Below, in pieces: positions 32,857-40,149 of a stretch of 64,000 nt of DNA. The translations under genes were made by a program, and so were the position numbers. Position 1 is the first letter of the stretch, and each line of letters starts with the position of its first letter. The notes under the pieces were generated by a model. It saw nothing but the letters and a program-made list of their open reading frames with translations, was not told the DNA's origin and searched no databases. Source of the stretch: Prevotella sp. (GTDB lineage: Bacteria; Bacteroidota; Bacteroidia; Bacteroidales; Bacteroidaceae); assembly GCA_021204905.1 (NCBI GenBank), contig JAJPYN010000018.1, positions 1 through 64,000 on the forward strand. Reading direction: 5' to 3'.

Positions 32857-33372
32857 ATGAAGGCTGATGTTAAGGTGCTGCTCGCGGCCGTATTGGTGTT
32901 CGTAGGGCTCGCGGCAGTGTTCGTGCTTGTGGATAAAGGCTCGAAGACAAATGTGAAAGAGAATTTTAAGGCTAAAACAAATGCCGGGTATGATGAAAAT
33001 GAATATGGCGAAAACGGGCTCGGCGAGGATGTTGAAACGTACCAAACAACTAAGGCTGGAGAAAACTTTGCGCAGGGCGGAGACGAAGGATTAGTAGCGA
33101 CTAAGATAATCCCGTTCGACCCGAACACTTGCTCCGAAGAGCAGTTGCGCGCCGCCGGCCTGTCCGACTATTCCGTGCGCGCCACCCTCAAGTACCGCGC
33201 CCGCGGCGGAGTGTATTCCTCGCCCGAAGACTTCGCGCGCGTGCCCGGCCTGACGCAAGGCCTTTACAAACGCCTCAAACCTTACATCCGCATCGCCGAC
33301 GATTTCCGCCCCGCTTCGGAGCTTGTTGCCGCGAAGGGCAATAAATACAAATCAGGCGATAGGGGGGGGTGA
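32857..33372 (+). CDS. ComEA-like helix-hairpin-helix protein, N-terminal part (frameshifted at a G8 tract)
   Basis: 171 codons ending AGG GGG GGG TGA. One N-terminal transmembrane helix (VLLAAVLVFVGLAAVFVLVD) is followed by a polar, lower-GC linker (about 28-85) and one helix-hairpin-helix unit (CSEEQLRAAGLSDYSVRATL ... FARVPGLTQGLYKRLKPYIR). The stop lies directly behind eight G residues (33362-33369). With seven G the frame would continue D-R-G-G-E-T-N-Y into the second ORF, giving a 309-aa protein with three HhH units, a normal size for Bacteroidetes ComEA-like proteins. These bind DNA or act near the envelope; a role in DNA uptake is inferred from the family only. Confidence 0.75.
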   Translation: MKADVKVLLAAVLVFVGLAAVFVLVDKGSKTNVKENFKAKTNAGYDENEYGENGLGEDVETYQTTKAGENFAQGGDEGLVATKIIPFDPNTCSEEQLRAAGLSDYSVRATLKYRARGGVYSSPEDFARVPGLTQGLYKRLKPYIRIADDFRPASELVAAKGNKYKSGDRGG

Positions 33373-33787
33373 GACAAATTATCCTAAAAAAATAGAGGCC
33401 GGCGAGCGCATCTCACTCAACGATGCCGACAGCCTCGCCCTCCGCCGCGTGCCCGGCATCGGCCCGTATTACGCCGCGAAGATCATCGACCTGCGCAACC
33501 GCTACGGCGGCTTCGTCAGCCTCGACCAACTCGCCGACATCCGCGGCCTCGACGAGGAATGCTTTCAATATTTCTTCATCGCCGACGGCGGCATAACAAA
33601 AATCAACATCAACCGCGCCGAGTTCGAGCGCCTGAGCGCCCACCCGTACATCGGTTACCGCCGCGCGCGCAAGATTATGGACTACCGCCGCTTGAAAGGC
33701 AAGATCACGTCGCTCCAACAGCTGTCCTTGCTCGAAGGGTTCAGCGACAAGGAGCGCGCCCGCCTCGAGCCTTACATCGAGTATTAG
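33323..33787 (+). CDS. ComEA-like helix-hairpin-helix protein, C-terminal part (out of frame)
   Basis: Continues the preceding gene in the next frame. The nominal TTG start at 33323 is inside the upstream coding region and is probably not used; meaningful homology begins after the G8 tract (from about 33370). It holds two further HhH units: LNDADSLALRRVPGIGPYYA with the G-I-G-P hairpin, and ININRAEFERLSAHPYIGYR with QLSLLEGFSDKERARLEPYI. As sequenced, it would be translated only if ribosomes or polymerase slip on the G tract. Either a phase-variable or inactivated gene, or a base-calling error. Confidence 0.7.
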   Translation: MLPRRAINTNQAIGGGETNYPKKIEAGERISLNDADSLALRRVPGIGPYYAAKIIDLRNRYGGFVSLDQLADIRGLDEECFQYFFIADGGITKININRAEFERLSAHPYIGYRRARKIMDYRRLKGKITSLQQLSLLEGFSDKERARLEPYIEY

Positions 33788-33808
33788 CCTTAAATTTAAG
33801 CTGTTTTC

Positions 33809-33840
33809 TTTGGCTATTCCGCTCGTTTGCACTACCTTTG
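33809..33840 (+). promoter_or_regulatory. Consensus promoter of tRNA-Pro
   Basis: TTTG (33809-33812), 20-bp spacer, TACCTTTG (33833-33840). It lies 10 bp before the mature tRNA and overlaps no gene. Confidence 0.85.
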
Positions 33841-33850
33841 CGCGCTGAAT

Positions 33851-33923
33851 CGGGGTGTAGCGCAGTTGGAAGCGCACTACGTTCGGGACGTAGGGGTCGC
33901 TGGTTCGAGTCCAGTCACCCCGA
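33851..33923 (+). tRNA. tRNA-Pro (anticodon CGG)
   Basis: Full cloverleaf: acceptor CGGGGTG / CACCCCG with discriminator A, D arm GCGC-loop-GCGC, anticodon stem CTACG/CGTAG around loop TTCGGGA (anticodon CGG, reading CCG), and T arm GCTGG-TTCGAGT-CCAGT. The 3' CCA is not encoded. Confidence 0.95.
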
Positions 33924-33934
33924 CTTCACAAAAA

Positions 33935-33967
33935 GGGCAGCGATGAATTTACCGCCGCCTTTTTTTA
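33935..33967 (+). terminator. Terminator of tRNA-Pro
   Basis: GGCAGCG (33936-33942) pairs with CGCCGCC (33953-33959) with one A.C mismatch, followed by an 8-T run (33960-33967). Confidence 0.75.
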
Positions 33968-34037
33968 TTTGCTAATGCTTTTATTTGCTAATGCTTTGTT
34001 GCTAATGCTTTGTTGCTAATGCTTTTTATTTGCTAAG
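33966..34037. repeat. Short tandem repeat with core TTGCTAATGCTTT, about 5 copies
   Basis: Repeats of tTGCTAATGCttt with variable spacers (14-18 bp), ending in ttgctaag near 34037. The array lies between the tRNA-Pro terminator and the 3' end of the convergent metal ATPase gene. It shares the GCTAA core with the 22-bp array at 655-749. Confidence 0.85.
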
Positions 34038-34044
34038 AAAAACC

Positions 34045-35910
34045 TCAGATCTTCCTGTCGTAAAGCAGCGCGGCATTAAGTACGACAAGGACGGAGCCGG
34101 CATTATGCACCAACGCGCCGGACACGGGGTTCAGTAAGCCGAGGACGGAGAGGGTAATGGCTATGGCGTTGATTATCATTGACAAGGTTATATTCAGCTT
34201 GATGGACTTTATCACGGCATTAGACAGTCGTTTCAGGTAGGGTATTTTGGCGAGGTCGTCGCCGATGAGCGCAATGTCGGCTGCATCGATGGCGATGTCG
34301 CTGCCCATATCCCCCATTGCCACTCCGACGTCGGCTGTCTTGAGCGCCGCGGCATCGTTCACGCCGTCGCCGAGCATGCACACCGTCTTTCCTTTGCTCT
34401 GCAGCTCCGCCACCGCCTTGACTTTCTCCTCCGGCAGCAGCTCCGCTCGTACGCTGACGAGTCCCACGTCTTGGGCAAGTCGCTTTGCCACGCGGATGTT
34501 GTCGCCCGTGAGCATCACCGTCTCCACTCCCGCCGCATTCAGCTCTTTAACCACCGTCCTTGCTGCAGGACGCACGACGTCGCTCAGAGCGAGCAGTCCG
34601 ACCGCATGATCATTCACCGCCGTGAGTACCGCCACCTTCCCCTCGTCGCGCAACGACCGGAGTGCGGCATCGACTTCTTTGTCGAGAGTTATGTCATATT
34701 CTGCGAGTGCTTCGCTCTTGCCGCACATCACTTTCTTATTGCCTATCGTTGCGCGTATGCCTTTGCCGGGCATGATGCTGACGTCGGTCGGAGTGTCGAG
34801 CGTTATGCCGTCGGTTTTTGCCCGGCTGACTATGGCTTTGCCTATCGGGTGCTCCGAGCGCGTCTCCACTGCGGCGGTCAGTCGGAGGATGTCCGTTTCG
34901 GAGTAGCTGTCGGAGAAAGCGAGCACGTCGCATACCGTGAGTTTGCCCTGAGTGAGTGTGCCCGTCTTGTCAAACGTGATGCAATCCACCTTTCCCATTC
35001 GCTCCAACGCCTCGCCCGACTTGACGAGCACGCCGAACTTCGTCGCCTGTCCTATGCCGGCTACGATAGAGACGGGTGTTGCCAGTGCCAGTGCACAGGG
35101 GCAGAAGACGACGAGCACCGTTACGCAGCGCTCGAGGTTGCCCGTAACAGCCCACGCGACGAGGGCGATGACCAGCGCTATCGGCACGAGCCACTCCGCC
35201 CATTTGTCCACTATCCGCTGCATTGGCGCTTTCTTGTTCTCCGCCTCGCGGACGAGGTCTATCATCTTTTGCAGTGAGGAGTCGTGGCCCGTCTTTGTGG
35301 CGCGTATGTCGACGGCGCCGTAGCAGTTCATCGTGCCGCAGAAGACAGGGTCGCCTTCCGATTTATCAACAGGTATTGATTCGCCCGTTATTATTGCTTG
35401 GTCGACGGAGGTGTTGCCGCTTGTGATGTCGCCGTCCACCGTGATACGCTCGCCGGGCAATACGCGCAGGATGTCGCCGGGACGTATCTCGTCGATTGGC
35501 ACCGTCTCTTCAATCTCCTTGCCGTCAAGAACGGTTATTCTGCGTCCCGTGTCGGGCACGAGGCTTATCAGTCGGCTGATGCCGCGTTTTGCCCGCAGCA
35601 CGGTATAGTCTTCGAGCAGTGCGCCGACAGCCATAATGAATGCCACCTCGCCCGCGGCAAACAGCGCACCGATATACAGACAGGCGAGCATCGCTATGGT
35701 GATGAGCAGTGCGGAAGAGATCCATCGTTGGAAGATGAGACGCGTTACCGCCAGATAGAGCAGAGGCACGCCGCTGATGATGACGGTGAGCCACGCGGGG
35801 TCGACCGCCACACGGACTTTCATTAACAGCAATACAAGACTTATCGCAAGCGCGATACCGCTCACGATAGTCATTCTCAGTCCCTCCAAGATGGTTATTA
35901 CACGTTTCAT
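34045..35910 (-). CDS. P1B-type heavy-metal-translocating ATPase
   Basis: 621 aa. Lacks an N-terminal HMA metal-binding domain. The actuator motif is TGES (DQAIITGESIPVDK), the metal-site CPC lies in VLVVFCPCALALATPVSIVA, phosphorylation is at DKTGTLTQG, SEHPIGKAIVSR carries the HP motif, and the hinge is GDGVNDAAALKTADVGVAMG. The last helix has VHNAGSVLVVLNAALLYDRK. It exports, or otherwise moves, a soft or transition metal across the inner membrane; the ion (Zn/Cd, Cu, Mn) cannot be fixed from these motifs alone. Follows ackA by 39 bp on the same strand, so it may be the third gene of the pta-ackA unit. Confidence 0.92.
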   Translation of the reverse strand: MKRVITILEGLRMTIVSGIALAISLVLLLMKVRVAVDPAWLTVIISGVPLLYLAVTRLIFQRWISSALLITIAMLACLYIGALFAAGEVAFIMAVGALLEDYTVLRAKRGISRLISLVPDTGRRITVLDGKEIEETVPIDEIRPGDILRVLPGERITVDGDITSGNTSVDQAIITGESIPVDKSEGDPVFCGTMNCYGAVDIRATKTGHDSSLQKMIDLVREAENKKAPMQRIVDKWAEWLVPIALVIALVAWAVTGNLERCVTVLVVFCPCALALATPVSIVAGIGQATKFGVLVKSGEALERMGKVDCITFDKTGTLTQGKLTVCDVLAFSDSYSETDILRLTAAVETRSEHPIGKAIVSRAKTDGITLDTPTDVSIMPGKGIRATIGNKKVMCGKSEALAEYDITLDKEVDAALRSLRDEGKVAVLTAVNDHAVGLLALSDVVRPAARTVVKELNAAGVETVMLTGDNIRVAKRLAQDVGLVSVRAELLPEEKVKAVAELQSKGKTVCMLGDGVNDAAALKTADVGVAMGDMGSDIAIDAADIALIGDDLAKIPYLKRLSNAVIKSIKLNITLSMIINAIAITLSVLGLLNPVSGALVHNAGSVLVVLNAALLYDRKI

Positions 35911-35949
35911 AAAGGGCTTTCCTTTATGGCATCAACCGCCTTTCTATCT

Positions 35950-37152
35950 TTATTTTCCAGCTTTGAGTAGCGCCTCAGTGTCTCTTGCTATGACGAGCTC
36001 TTCGTCTGTGGGAACGACGCAGACGGTAACCTTCGAATCGTCGGTAGAGATGACGGCTTCCTCGCCGCGGGTGTTGTTCTTCTCCTTGTCAATCTTTATG
36101 CCGAGGAATTCGAGTCCCGCGCAGGCTTGTTCGCGCATACCTATTTGGTTTTCTCCCACGCCGGCAGTCCAGACGATGATGTCAACACCGCCCATCGCTG
36201 CGGCATACGCGCCGATGTATTTTTTAATTCGATAGGCGTACATGTCGAGTGCTAATTTAGCCTTTTCATTGCCTTCGTTGGCAGCTTTCTCCACGTCGCG
36301 CATGTCGGAGCCGACGCCGGAGATGCCGAGCACGCCGCTCTCCTTGTTGAGCCAATCTGCCATTTCCTGCGGCTGCATGCCTGTCTTCTCCATGATGTAG
36401 GTTACGGCGGAAGCGTCGATGTCGCCCGAGCGTGAGCCCATCATCAGTCCCGCGAGCGGCGTCAGTCCCATCGACGTGTCGATACATTTGCCGTTAAGTA
36501 TTGCCGCCATGCTCGCTCCGTTGCCGATGTGGCAAGTGATAATCTTCTGCGTCGTTATGTCGCGGGAGAGCATCTCGCACACCCGCTGCGATACGTAGCG
36601 GTGGGACGTGCCGTGGAAGCCGTAGCGCCGCACGTGGTATTTCTCGTATATCTCGTAGGGAACGGCGTAGAGGTATGCCATAGGCGGCATAGTGGAATGG
36701 AACGCGTTGTCGAACACGCATACCTGCGGCGTGCCGGGCATGTGGAGGTCGATTGCCCTCAGACCTTTCAGGTGCCCCGCGTTGTGGACGGGTGCAAGGT
36801 CGCACAAAGCCTCTATTTTGTCCTCTACGTCTTTGTCGACAATCACGCTCTCGCAGAACTTGTCGCCGCCCTGCACGATACGGTGTCCTACGGCATCTAT
36901 CTCGTCGAGCGACTTGATGACACCGATTTTCTCGTTGGTGAGCAGGGTGAGGACAAAATTCACGCCCTCGTTGTGCTCCGGCATGTCGTGTTCAATCACT
37001 TTCTTACTGCCGTCGGGCATCGTTACCTTGACGAAACTGCCGTCCAGGCCGATACGCTCCGCACCGCCCGAAGCGAGGACGGAACGGTCGGACATGTCGT
37101 AGAGCTTGTACTTAATGGAGCTGCTGCCGCAATTCAAAACAAGAATTTTCAT
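35950..37152 (-). CDS. ackA: Acetate kinase
   Basis: 400 aa, standard length. Signature MKILVLNCGSSSIKYKLYDM at the N-terminus, the VFDNAFHSTMPPMAYLYAVP and YGFHGTSHRYVSQRVCEML motifs, and the adenine-binding GVGENQIGMREQACAGLEFL region. It interconverts acetyl phosphate plus ADP with acetate plus ATP, the energy-conserving step of fermentation. 20 bp downstream of pta on the same strand, the usual pta-ackA pairing. Confidence 0.97.
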   Translation of the reverse strand: MKILVLNCGSSSIKYKLYDMSDRSVLASGGAERIGLDGSFVKVTMPDGSKKVIEHDMPEHNEGVNFVLTLLTNEKIGVIKSLDEIDAVGHRIVQGGDKFCESVIVDKDVEDKIEALCDLAPVHNAGHLKGLRAIDLHMPGTPQVCVFDNAFHSTMPPMAYLYAVPYEIYEKYHVRRYGFHGTSHRYVSQRVCEMLSRDITTQKIITCHIGNGASMAAILNGKCIDTSMGLTPLAGLMMGSRSGDIDASAVTYIMEKTGMQPQEMADWLNKESGVLGISGVGSDMRDVEKAANEGNEKAKLALDMYAYRIKKYIGAYAAAMGGVDIIVWTAGVGENQIGMREQACAGLEFLGIKIDKEKNNTRGEEAVISTDDSKVTVCVVPTDEELVIARDTEALLKAGK

Positions 37153-37172
37153 ATTTCTTTCTCCTATATTGT

Positions 37173-38189
37173 TTATTGCTCGTTGGCTTTTGCGTCAATC
37201 GCCTGGCATGCGGTGATTGCCACCATATAATATATATCATCTACCGAGCAGCCGCGCGACAGGTCGTTCACGGGGCGTGCTATGCCCTGCAAGACGGGAC
37301 CTATCGCCGTGGCGTTGCCGAGCCGCTCGACGAGTTTGTATGCGATGTTGCCCACCTCGAGACACGGCACCACGAGCACATTCGCCGTGCCCGCGATATG
37401 GCAGTACGGTGCTTTCTTCTTCGCCACGGAGGGCACGAGTGCCGCGTCCGCCTGCAACTCGCCGTCAATCTCCAGTGTCGGGTTCATCTCTTTCGCTATC
37501 TGCAGCGCGTCGACTATTTTGTCCACACTCTCGTGCTTCGCGCTTCCCTTTGTAGAGAAGCTGAGCATAGCGACTTTCGGATTTTCGATTCGCGCCACGC
37601 TCTTTGCCGTCTGCGCCGTGCAGATTGCGATTTGCGCCAGCTGATTTGCATCGGGCACGGGAGTAACCGCCACGTCGCCCATCACCACTACGCCGTCTTG
37701 TCCGTAGGGGGAATGAGTGAGCAGCAGCATAGCACCCGATACGCAGTTTATGCCGGGCGCACATTTGATGATCTGCAATGCGGGGCGCAGCGTGTCGCCC
37801 GTCGTGGAGAGCGCGCCGGAAATCTGACCGTCAGCCTCGCCCGCCTTGATAATCATGCATCCGAGGTAGAGCGGGTTCTTCATCAGCTCCTTTGCTTTCT
37901 CCGGTGTCATACCCTTGTTCCTGCGCAGCTCGAACAGCATATAGGCATATTCGTCCGCCTTGGGGTTGTTGTCGGGGTCGATGATTGTCGCCTTGTCGAT
38001 GGAAGTAAGGTTCCACGTGGCGGCACACGTCATTATCTCGTCGGGGTTGCCGATGAGGATGATGTCTGCCAATCCGTCTGCCAATACCCTGTCGGCGGCA
38101 CGCAGCGTACGCTCTTCCGTCGCCTCGGGTAACACGATGCGCTGCTTGTCAGCCGCAGCACGCGCACATAATTCTTTCAGTAAATCCAT
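37173..38189 (-). CDS. pta: Phosphate acetyltransferase (short form)
   Basis: 338 aa, the short form consisting only of the PTA/PTB domain: DKQRIVLPEATEERTLRAAD, LGCMIIKAGEADGQISGALS, GDVAVTPVPDANQLAQIAIC, VPCLEVGNIAYKLVERLGNA, LSRGCSVDDIYYMVAITACQ. It converts acetyl-CoA and phosphate to acetyl phosphate, the substrate of the acetate kinase encoded next. 85 bp separates it from the upstream cdaA stop. A small palindrome (tttttcgaaaaa) lies in that gap, but no consensus promoter was found. Confidence 0.97.
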   Translation of the reverse strand: MDLLKELCARAAADKQRIVLPEATEERTLRAADRVLADGLADIILIGNPDEIMTCAATWNLTSIDKATIIDPDNNPKADEYAYMLFELRRNKGMTPEKAKELMKNPLYLGCMIIKAGEADGQISGALSTTGDTLRPALQIIKCAPGINCVSGAMLLLTHSPYGQDGVVVMGDVAVTPVPDANQLAQIAICTAQTAKSVARIENPKVAMLSFSTKGSAKHESVDKIVDALQIAKEMNPTLEIDGELQADAALVPSVAKKKAPYCHIAGTANVLVVPCLEVGNIAYKLVERLGNATAIGPVLQGIARPVNDLSRGCSVDDIYYMVAITACQAIDAKANEQ

Positions 38190-38274
38190 AATAGTTTTCT
38201 ATTGTTTTGTTTGTTTTAATTTTTTCGAAAAAGGTTATCCTTCGCGGTAAAGCCCGCCCTGTTTCTTCGCGGCG

Positions 38275-39039
38275 TTATATGCCCGTGAGAATGCTTTCTA
38301 ATTCCTCCGCCGAGACGCGCACCTTGAACTGCCCGTCTTTCGCCACGGTGATACGTCCCGTCTCTTCCGACACGGCGATGGCTATGGCGTCGGTCTGCTC
38401 GGAGATGCCCATTGCCGCGCGGTGCCTCAGGCCGAACTCCTTGGGGATGCGGTAGTCGTGGGACACGGGCAGTATGCAGCCCGCCGCCTTTATGCGCTTG
38501 CCGGAGATGATCATCGCGCCGTCGTGGAGCGGGGAGTTTTTGAAGAAGATGTTCTCGATGAGGCGTTGGTTGATGGCGGCGTCTATCTCGTCGCCTGTGG
38601 ACACGATGTCGTCGAGGTTGATACCGCGCTCCACCACGATGAGCGCCCCGGTCTTGCTCCGCGCCATATTGTTGCACGCCATCACGACGGGCATCATCGT
38701 CTGCAGGTCCGCGCGCCGCGTGTCGTGAACGATGCCGAAGCGTTGCAGGAACCGCCGCGTGCGCTGGTTGGCGCCGAGGTTGTAAAGGAACTTGCGGATC
38801 TCTTCGGCGAAGAGCACGATGAGGCCGATGACACCGACGTTAATCAGCTGGCTCATGATGTTGCCGAGCAACTTCATCTCGAACACTTGGCTGACGAGCA
38901 ACCACAGCAGGACGAACAGCACGATGCCGTTGAACACGTAGATGGACCGCGACTCGCGCATCAGCCGCCACGCGTAATAAAGCAACAGCGCCACAAGGAC
39001 AATGTCGACAGCGTCTTTTATGCCGAAGGAGAGGAACAT
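38275..39039 (-). CDS. cdaA: Diadenylate cyclase CdaA (c-di-AMP synthase)
   Basis: 254 aa. Three N-terminal transmembrane helices (VDIVLVALLLYYAWRLM, GIVLFVLLWLLVSQVF, INVGVIGLIVLFAEEI) precede a DAC/DisA_N domain. It has the catalytic DGA in NSPLHDGAMIISGKRIKAAG and the RHR motif in FGLRHRAAMGISEQTDAIAI. It makes c-di-AMP from ATP at the inner membrane; in other bacteria this controls potassium and osmotic balance and wall metabolism. Its start overlaps the end of folP by 22 bp, a coupled arrangement I know from other Bacteroidetes. No c-di-AMP phosphodiesterase is in the window. Confidence 0.95.
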   Translation of the reverse strand: MFLSFGIKDAVDIVLVALLLYYAWRLMRESRSIYVFNGIVLFVLLWLLVSQVFEMKLLGNIMSQLINVGVIGLIVLFAEEIRKFLYNLGANQRTRRFLQRFGIVHDTRRADLQTMMPVVMACNNMARSKTGALIVVERGINLDDIVSTGDEIDAAINQRLIENIFFKNSPLHDGAMIISGKRIKAAGCILPVSHDYRIPKEFGLRHRAAMGISEQTDAIAIAVSEETGRITVAKDGQFKVRVSAEELESILTGI

Positions 39040-39833
39040 GCTTCTAAAATTTTAATTGTTTCCACCGCCGCGCGAACATCGTGCACACGCAGGATCCTTG
39101 CGCCGCGCTCGAGGCAGAGGGCGTTCACCACGCTTGTGCCCATGAGCGAACTGTCGTTGCCGGGTTCGGCATCGAGCAACTGCCAGATCAGCCTTTTCCT
39201 GCTGACGCCGGCGAGGATGGGCAAACCGAATTCGAGCAACTCTTCCTGCCGGCGGAGAAGGGCGTAGTTTTGCATTAAATCCTTGCCGAAGCCGTAACCC
39301 GGGTCGAGGATGATGCTGCGGCATCCGCAATCGCGCAACTGTCTGATTTTCAATGCGAAAAGGTCGGCCGTACGCTCGATTGTCGGTTGCTGCGACATTA
39401 AGATATATGTTGCGCCGCAGCTGCCGGCCAAGCGGAACATCTCTTCGCAGCCTTCCGACACGTCGTTGATGACGGCCGCGCCGAACTCCTCGATGCACAT
39501 CTTCGCCACTGCCGGGCGGAACGTGTCTATCGAGAGCAATGCTTCGGGCTGCTCGCGGCGGATTATCCTTAGCGCAAATCTCAACCGCGCCATCTCGTCG
39601 TCCTCGCTCGCGGGCGTGCTGCCGGGGCGTGTCGAGCATGCGCCGACGTCGATTATCTCGCCGCCCTCAGCGATTATTTGTTCGGCGCGAAGGGCTATCT
39701 CGCGCTCGGTCTGCACGCGGCTGGCGGCATAAAACGAGTCGGGCGTAACGTTGAGAATGCCCATCGCTATCGGCCGCGCAAATTCCGCCGTGCGGCGGCA
39801 GAGTGCCAGTTGGTATGTCCCGGAAAGGAGCAT
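39018..39833 (-). CDS. folP: Dihydropteroate synthase
   Basis: 271 aa from ATG 39833. The ORF-track start (TTG 39866) overlaps the -7 promoter element and is rejected. DHPS signatures: RPIAMGILNVTPDSFYAASR, EGGEIIDVGACSTRPGS, SIDTFRPAVAKMCIEEF, VINDVSEGC, LDPGYGFGKDLMQNYALLR, LAGVSRKRLIWQLL. It condenses 6-hydroxymethyl-dihydropterin pyrophosphate with p-aminobenzoate in folate synthesis and is the sulfonamide target. Its 3' end overlaps cdaA by 22 bp. Confidence 0.95.
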   Translation of the reverse strand: MLLSGTYQLALCRRTAEFARPIAMGILNVTPDSFYAASRVQTEREIALRAEQIIAEGGEIIDVGACSTRPGSTPASEDDEMARLRFALRIIRREQPEALLSIDTFRPAVAKMCIEEFGAAVINDVSEGCEEMFRLAGSCGATYILMSQQPTIERTADLFALKIRQLRDCGCRSIILDPGYGFGKDLMQNYALLRRQEELLEFGLPILAGVSRKRLIWQLLDAEPGNDSSLMGTSVVNALCLERGARILRVHDVRAAVETIKILEACSSPSA

Positions 39834-39863
39834 CGTCGAGTGCTTGCTTTTTGTTCGTGCAGT

Positions 39864-39896
39864 CAAAATTAGGAATAATCCCGCGAATGCCGCAAG
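39864..39896 (-). promoter_or_regulatory. Promoter of folP-cdaA
   Basis: Minus strand TAATTTTG (39871-39864) as -7, with CTTG (39896-39893) at -33 spacing. The predicted transcript starts near 39859, about 26 nt before ATG 39833. Confidence 0.55.
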
Positions 39897-39926
39897 GTTT
39901 TACGTTTTTTAGCCGTTCGCGCGCCG

Positions 39927-39965
39927 TTCTAATGATTTTCTAATACCATTCTAACGAATTTCTAA
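39927..39965 (+). promoter_or_regulatory. Four 11-bp direct repeats (TTCTAA core), candidate operator of mgtA
   Basis: TTCTAA occurs at 39927-39932, 39938-39943, 39949-39954 and 39960-39965, each exactly 11 bp from the next. The array ends where the -33 element should be, and no TTTG is present there. Direct repeats with 11-bp phase are the usual arrangement bound by OmpR/PhoB-type response regulators. Binding is inferred. Confidence 0.65.
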
Positions 39966-39988
39966 CAATGCCCTCGCCGCGCAAGACC

Positions 39989-39996
39989 TACCTTTG
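39989..39996 (+). promoter_or_regulatory. -7 promoter element of mgtA
   Basis: TACCTTTG, a perfect TAnnTTTG match, 23 bp after the repeat array and about 150 bp before the mgtA ATG. The long leader (40000-40149) holds no ORF or recognised riboswitch. Confidence 0.65.
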
Positions 39997-40149
39997 CACC
40001 CGAAAAGATTGTTCACAAGGCGTCGGATGACGTTTGTTTATTAAGGTTAAGGTTGAATATCCGCAAAGGTTTTAGTACAAGGAAACACAAAGCAGACACT
40101 AAGAGTGTAATAATAAAACCAGAGTTATTAATTTAAAATTTAAGAAACC

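Noticed and set aside
39834-39866. TTG start extending folP by 11 codons
   Set aside because: The TTG lies within the -7 promoter element, and the added residues do not resemble DHPS.
40000-40149. Mg2+ (ykoK-type) riboswitch in the mgtA leader
   Set aside because: I could not find the conserved paired elements by eye; a covariance-model search would be needed.
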